DNA from: Glandiceps talaboti
Taxonomy: Eukaryota > Hemichordata > Enteropneusta > Spengelidae
Reading direction: 5' to 3'
Length of the DNA: 64,000 nt
Assembly (NCBI RefSeq): GCF_964340395.1
Contig: NC_135549.1
Coordinates: 1,453,501-1,517,500 of the forward strand
The position numbers were made by a program, and so were the translations under genes. Position 1 is the stretch's first letter. Each line of letters starts with the position of its first letter. Positions 59,861 through 64,000 of this stretch are shown here, piece by piece. The notes under the pieces are model-generated. The model did not search any database, was not told the DNA's origin, and saw nothing but the letters and a program-made list of their open reading frames with translations.

Positions 59861-61424
59861 TTTTCCTTGAATATTCTCCAGATAAGAATTCTTTTTCTTG
59901 CATATTCTTGAGACAAGAATTCTCTTTCTTGAATATTCTTGAGACAAGAATTCTCTTTCTTGAATATTCTTCGAACAAGAATTCTTTTTCTTGAATATTC
60001 TTGGGACAAGAATTCTATTTCTTGATTATTCTTGAGACAAGAATTCTCTTTCTTGAATATTCTTGAGACAAGAATTCTTTTTCTTGAACATTCTTGAGAC
60101 AAGAATTCGCTTTCTTGAATATTCTTGGGACAAGAGTTCTATTTCTTGATTATTCTTAAGACAAGAATTCTTTTTCCTGAATATTCTTGGGGCAAGAATT
60201 CTTTTTCTTGAATATTCTTGAGACAAGAATTCTCTTTCTTGAATATTCTTCGGACGAGAATTCTCTTTCTTGAATATTCTTGGGACAAGAATTCTTTTTC
60301 TTGAATATTCTTGGGACAAGAATTCTCTTTCTTGAATATTCTTGGCACAAGAATTCTCTTCCTTGAATATTCTTGGGACAAGAATTCTATTTCCTCAATA
60401 TTCTTGAGACAAGAATTCTCTTTCTTGAATATTCTTGGGACAAGAATTCTCTTTCTTGAATATTCTTGGGGCAAGAATTCTTTTTCTTGAATATTCTTGG
60501 GGCAAGAATTCTCTTTCTTGAATATTCTTGGGACAAGAGTTCTATTTCTTGATTATTCTTAAGACAAGAATTCTTTTTCCTGAATATTCTTGGGGCAAGA
60601 ATTCTTTTTCTTGAATATTCTTGAGACAAGAATTCTCTTTCTTGAATATTCTTGGGACAAGAATTCTCTTTCTTGAATATTCTTGGGACAAGAATTCTTT
60701 TTCTTGAATATTCTTGGGACAAGAATTCTCTTTCTTGAATATTCTTGGCACAAGAATTCTCTTCCTTGAATATTCTTGGGACAAGAATTCTATTTCCTCA
60801 ATATTCTTGAGACAAGAATTCTCTTTCTTCAATATTCTTGAGACAAGAATTCTCTTTCTTGAATATTCTTGGGGCAAGAATTCTCTTTCTTGGATATTCT
60901 TGGGACAAGAATTCTCTTTCTTGAATATTCTTGGGACAAGAATTCTTTTTCTTGATAATTCTTGGGACAAGAATTCTATTTCTTGAAAATTCTTGGGACA
61001 AGAATTCTCTTTCTTGAATATTCTTGGGACAAGAATTCTCTTTCTTGAATACTCTTGGGACAAGAATTCTTTTTCTTGATAATTCTCGGGACAAGAATTC
61101 TATTTCTTGAAAATTCTTGGGACAAGAATTCTCTTTCTTGAATATCCTTGGGACAAGAATTCTCTTTCTTGAATATTCTTGGGATAAGATTCCCTTTTCT
61201 TGAATATTCTTGGGAGAAGAATTCTTTTCCTTGAATAATCTTGGCACAAGAATCCTCTTTCTTGATTATTCTTGGGACAAGAATTCTGTTTCTTGAATAT
61301 TCTTGAGACAAGAACATATTCTTGAGAATATTCTTGGGACAAGAATTCTCTTTCTTGAATATTCTTGAGACAAGAATTATTTTTCTTGAATATTCTTGAA
61401 ACAAGTTCTTAGGACAAGATTTTG
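59861..61424. repeat. right arm: 31-bp array, about 50 units, with HSE-like cores
   Basis: The unit is GACAAGAATTCTCTTTCTTG then AATATTCTTGG, 31 bp. Most units contain TTTCT-TGAAT-ATTCT, three contiguous inverted nGAAn pentamers, which is the heat-shock-element consensus. Variants include TTTTTCTTG, TCTATTTCTTG and GGGGCAAG. Since 31 is not a multiple of 3, and the minus-strand repeat lacks stops in all phases, open frames up to 173 codons appear with a 31-residue period. They carry no sign of being genes. Confidence 0.96.
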
Positions 61425-61580
61425 GGTAAACCTGGCATAAGAAAAAAATTCTTGATATAAGAATTTATCGGTTAGAATTTTCAAGAATTGCAATTCTTAA
61501 CCTACTGATTCTTGTCTCAAGAATTTTTTTCTTGTGTGAAGAATTTTTTTCTTGTCTCAAGAATTTCATTTCTGGTAGTG

Positions 61581-61945
61581 CATGGCTTCCAGCCATTATG
61601 ATTGCTAGTTGATAAACATGGCTTCCTTTACAATTGCTAGCTGACAATCATGGCTTCCATTATGATTGCTAGCTGACAATCATGGCTTCCATTACGATTG
61701 CCAGCTGACAAACATGGCTTCCATTACGATTGCCAGCTGACAAACATGGATTCTATTACGATTGCTAGCTGACAAACATGGTTTCCATTACAATTGCTAG
61801 CTGACAAACATGGTTTCCATTACAATTGCCAGCTGACAAACATGGCTTCCATTACAATTGCTAGCTGATAAACATGGCTTCCAGCCATTATGATTGCTAG
61901 TTGATAAACATGGCTTCCTTTACAATTGCTAGCTGACAAACGTAA
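61581..61945. repeat. 32-bp minisatellite, right part, about 11 copies
   Basis: Continuation of the array at 53394-54549, beginning mid-unit with CATGGCTTCC. These copies include GTTGATAAACATG and GCCAGCTGAC variants that are rarer on the left. Confidence 0.96.
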
Positions 61946-62095
61946 CATGGCTTCCCTTATGCAATGCCAGAAGATTAACATTGCCAGTACAAATGTAATA
62001 TGAATACTAAATATGAATTGTAGCTTTCATTCAACAAATGGTAAATTACTATAGAAGGGTCCTCCACTAATAAAAGATAAGTTTTCTTGTTGTGG

Positions 62096-63025
62096 GTGGG
62101 TCCTCAGGTGCAAACATACGTATAAGGGCAGTAATATGGTGGATGCTCAGCTGCAAACATACGTATTGGGGCGGTAATATGGTGGATGCTCAGCTGCAAA
62201 CACATGTATTGGGGAAGTAATATGGTGGATCCTCAGTTGCAAACATACGTATTAGGGCAGTAATATGGTGGATCCTCAGTTGCAAACATACGTATTGGGG
62301 CAGTAATATGGTGGATGCTCTGCTGCAAACATACGTATTAGGGCAGTAATATGGCAGAAGCTCAGCATATTAGGGCAGTAATATGGTGGATGCTCAGCTG
62401 CAAACATACGTATTAGGGCAGTAATATGGTGGATGCTCAGCTGCAAACATACATATTGGGGCAGTATATGGCAGATGCTCAGCTGCAAACATGTATTGGG
62501 GCAGTAATATGGCGGATATGCTCAGCTGCAAACATACGTATTAGGGCAGTAATATGGTGGATGCTCAGCTGCAAACATATGTATTAGGGCAGTAATATGG
62601 CGGATGCTCAGCTGCAAACATACGTATTGGGGCAGTAATATGGTGGATGCTCAGCTGCAAACATACGTATTAGGGCAGTAATATGGTGGATGCTCAGCTG
62701 CAAACATATGTATTAGGACAGTAATATGGTGGATGCTCAGCTGCAAACATACGTATTGGGGCAGTAATATGGTGGATGCTCAGCTGCAAACATACGTATT
62801 GGGGCAGTAATATGGTGGATGCTCAGCTGCAAACATACGTATCATTGGGCAGTAATATGGCGGATGCTCAGCTGCAAACATATGTATTAGGGCAGTAATA
62901 TGGTGGATGCTCAGCTGAAAACATATGTATTAGGGCAGTAATATGGTAGATGTTCAGCTGCAAACATGTACTGGGACAGTAATATGACAGCTCCTCAGCT
63001 GCAAACATACGTATTGGGGCAGTAA
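62096..63025. repeat. 43-bp minisatellite, about 21 copies
   Basis: The unit is GTGGATGCTCAGCTGCAAAC then ATACGTATTGGGGCAGTAATATG. Units differ at GGGGCAG or AGGGCAG and at TACGTA or TATGTA, and some have lost several bases. Each unit contains an E-box (CAGCTG) and many a TACGTA palindrome. Confidence 0.96.
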
Positions 63026-64000
63026 TATATCACACTACTGACGATAATTTAACACATTTCTTTCCACTTTGTCTATCATACAGTAAACTTATACTCTAAA
63101 ATAGATCATTTAATCCTTCTGGAAGTTTAGTTCAGTATTATAGAATCATTTCAAACCAACATATATGATTTCTTTGGATGATTCCTTTGACGTTCTAAAC
63201 CAACTTAAAACTTTTGGGAATTGATCTGTCAATCTGGAATTTTTTGTCTGATATGTTTATCTGATACAGAACCAGACAATAGACACCTAGTCAACAACTT
63301 ACAGTGCACTTTCACAGGTTAAGTAGTACAAGTAGTCTAAGTTGTGTGTAGATGTCACTTTGATACACTTTACACTATCAATCTGTACAAGTACTATTCT
63401 TTACACTCTCATTTAGTCGTGTTAGACTTGTTACAGCAGGTCCATGTGCTGACATACATCAGCCACATGATCATATTAAGTAGAAAGAACAGGTGAAAGT
63501 ACGATAGTAATCATGCAATCAGTCAAAATGACAGTGGAATGAATAAGAATAATACTTATAATGATACACAATAAAGATAAATTTGATTGTACAAATAATA
63601 TTATCAGCATTGTTTGGTCTAAAACAAATATTATCATCACAAACTCTACTGTTACTTGGACACCTGTAATGTATCATTTTACCTGTGAAAGTGCCATGAC
63701 AATGTTGTCAAGTGTAAGAAGCTGGGTCAGTTCATCAAAATATCACATCAGCATTTCTCAACAGATGGATGAAGTGATAAAACATCACGTGAGGAAATCA
63801 AAATGAACCTGAATTGAGGTCGAAAGCTTGGTAAACAAAATTACAGGAGGACTACATTCATTTGGTGTCTTCGTGTGTCATTGACAGTGGGCGTATTTCA
63901 TTGGACGTTATCCAACACAAACAGTTTTAGCATCAATTGAAAATATTTCTTCTTTTCTTTGATTCTATGAGACATCTTTTCCACAGTACATGTACTGTCA
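63026..64000. other. non-coding right edge of the window
   Basis: AT-rich unique-looking sequence. A frame at 63561-63806 has no recognisable features. A gene further right cannot be excluded. Confidence 0.5.

Larger units (their letters stand above)
54550..61580. mobile_element. 7.0-kb CACTA-like, non-autonomous DNA transposon
   Basis: The left end reads CACTACCAGAAATAAAATTC and the right end, reverse-complemented, CACTACCAGAAATGAAATTC. Homology continues with gaps through AAGAAAAAAATTCTT. The element lies in the 32-bp minisatellite. Left flank ...GATAAACA and right flank CATGGC... rejoin to the normal unit if one CA is a 2-bp target duplication. CACTA-type termini, short duplications and repeated subterminal arms are known traits of the CACTA/EnSpm group. 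I see no transposase, so mobility would need a partner in trans. The superfamily assignment is an inference from the ends. Confidence 0.82.

Noticed and set aside
60542-61063. 173-codon minus-strand reading frame
   Set aside because: It is only the 31-bp array read through; the same peptide appears in other frames with shifts, and there is no start context or domain.

Overview
The window is animal nuclear DNA: AT-rich, intron-rich, with GT-AG introns, many microsatellites and an unusual load of minisatellites. Its only intact gene is a plus-strand member of the LRIG family (leucine-rich repeats and immunoglobulin-like domains). The conserved domain order and the repeat-rich non-coding DNA suggest a marine invertebrate, perhaps a non-vertebrate deuterostome. 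I cannot name the phylum from this sequence.

Positions 1-1438 are the 5' flank and leader. The LRIG gene runs from 1439 to 33249 in 18 coding exons, joined by splice sites that all keep frame and give a predicted 1187-residue protein. It has a signal peptide, LRRNT, about 15 LRRs, LRRCT, three Ig domains, one membrane helix and a tail of about 340 residues ending in Ser-Ser-Val. LRR exons are flanked by phase-2 introns and Ig exons by phase-1 introns, with Ig1 split by a phase-0 intron. Intron 2 (16 kb) and intron 4 (5.8 kb) take up most of the gene. The 3' UTR probably ends between about 34.6 and 35.2 kb.

From 35.3 kb to the end I see no intact host gene. This part is a mosaic of repeats: a probable minus-strand solo LTR (35.8-36.1 kb), three inverted-repeat (MITE or foldback) elements (36.4, 40.0 and 48.9 kb), several microsatellites, and minisatellite arrays with units of 89, 71, 63, 62, 52, 50, 43, 33 and 32 bp.

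The most striking object is a 7,031-bp transposon-like element at 54550-61580. It begins CACTACCAG and ends with the inverted copy CTGGTAGTG. It sits inside a 32-bp minisatellite with a 2-bp CA duplication, so the empty site can be read directly from the sequence. Its left arm is about 26 copies of a 92-bp repeat. Its right arm is about 50 copies of a 31-bp repeat, and most of those copies carry a three-pentamer heat-shock-element consensus (TTTCT-TGAAT-ATTCT). The core holds only a LINE reverse-transcriptase C-terminal remnant and no transposase I can recognise, so it looks non-autonomous.
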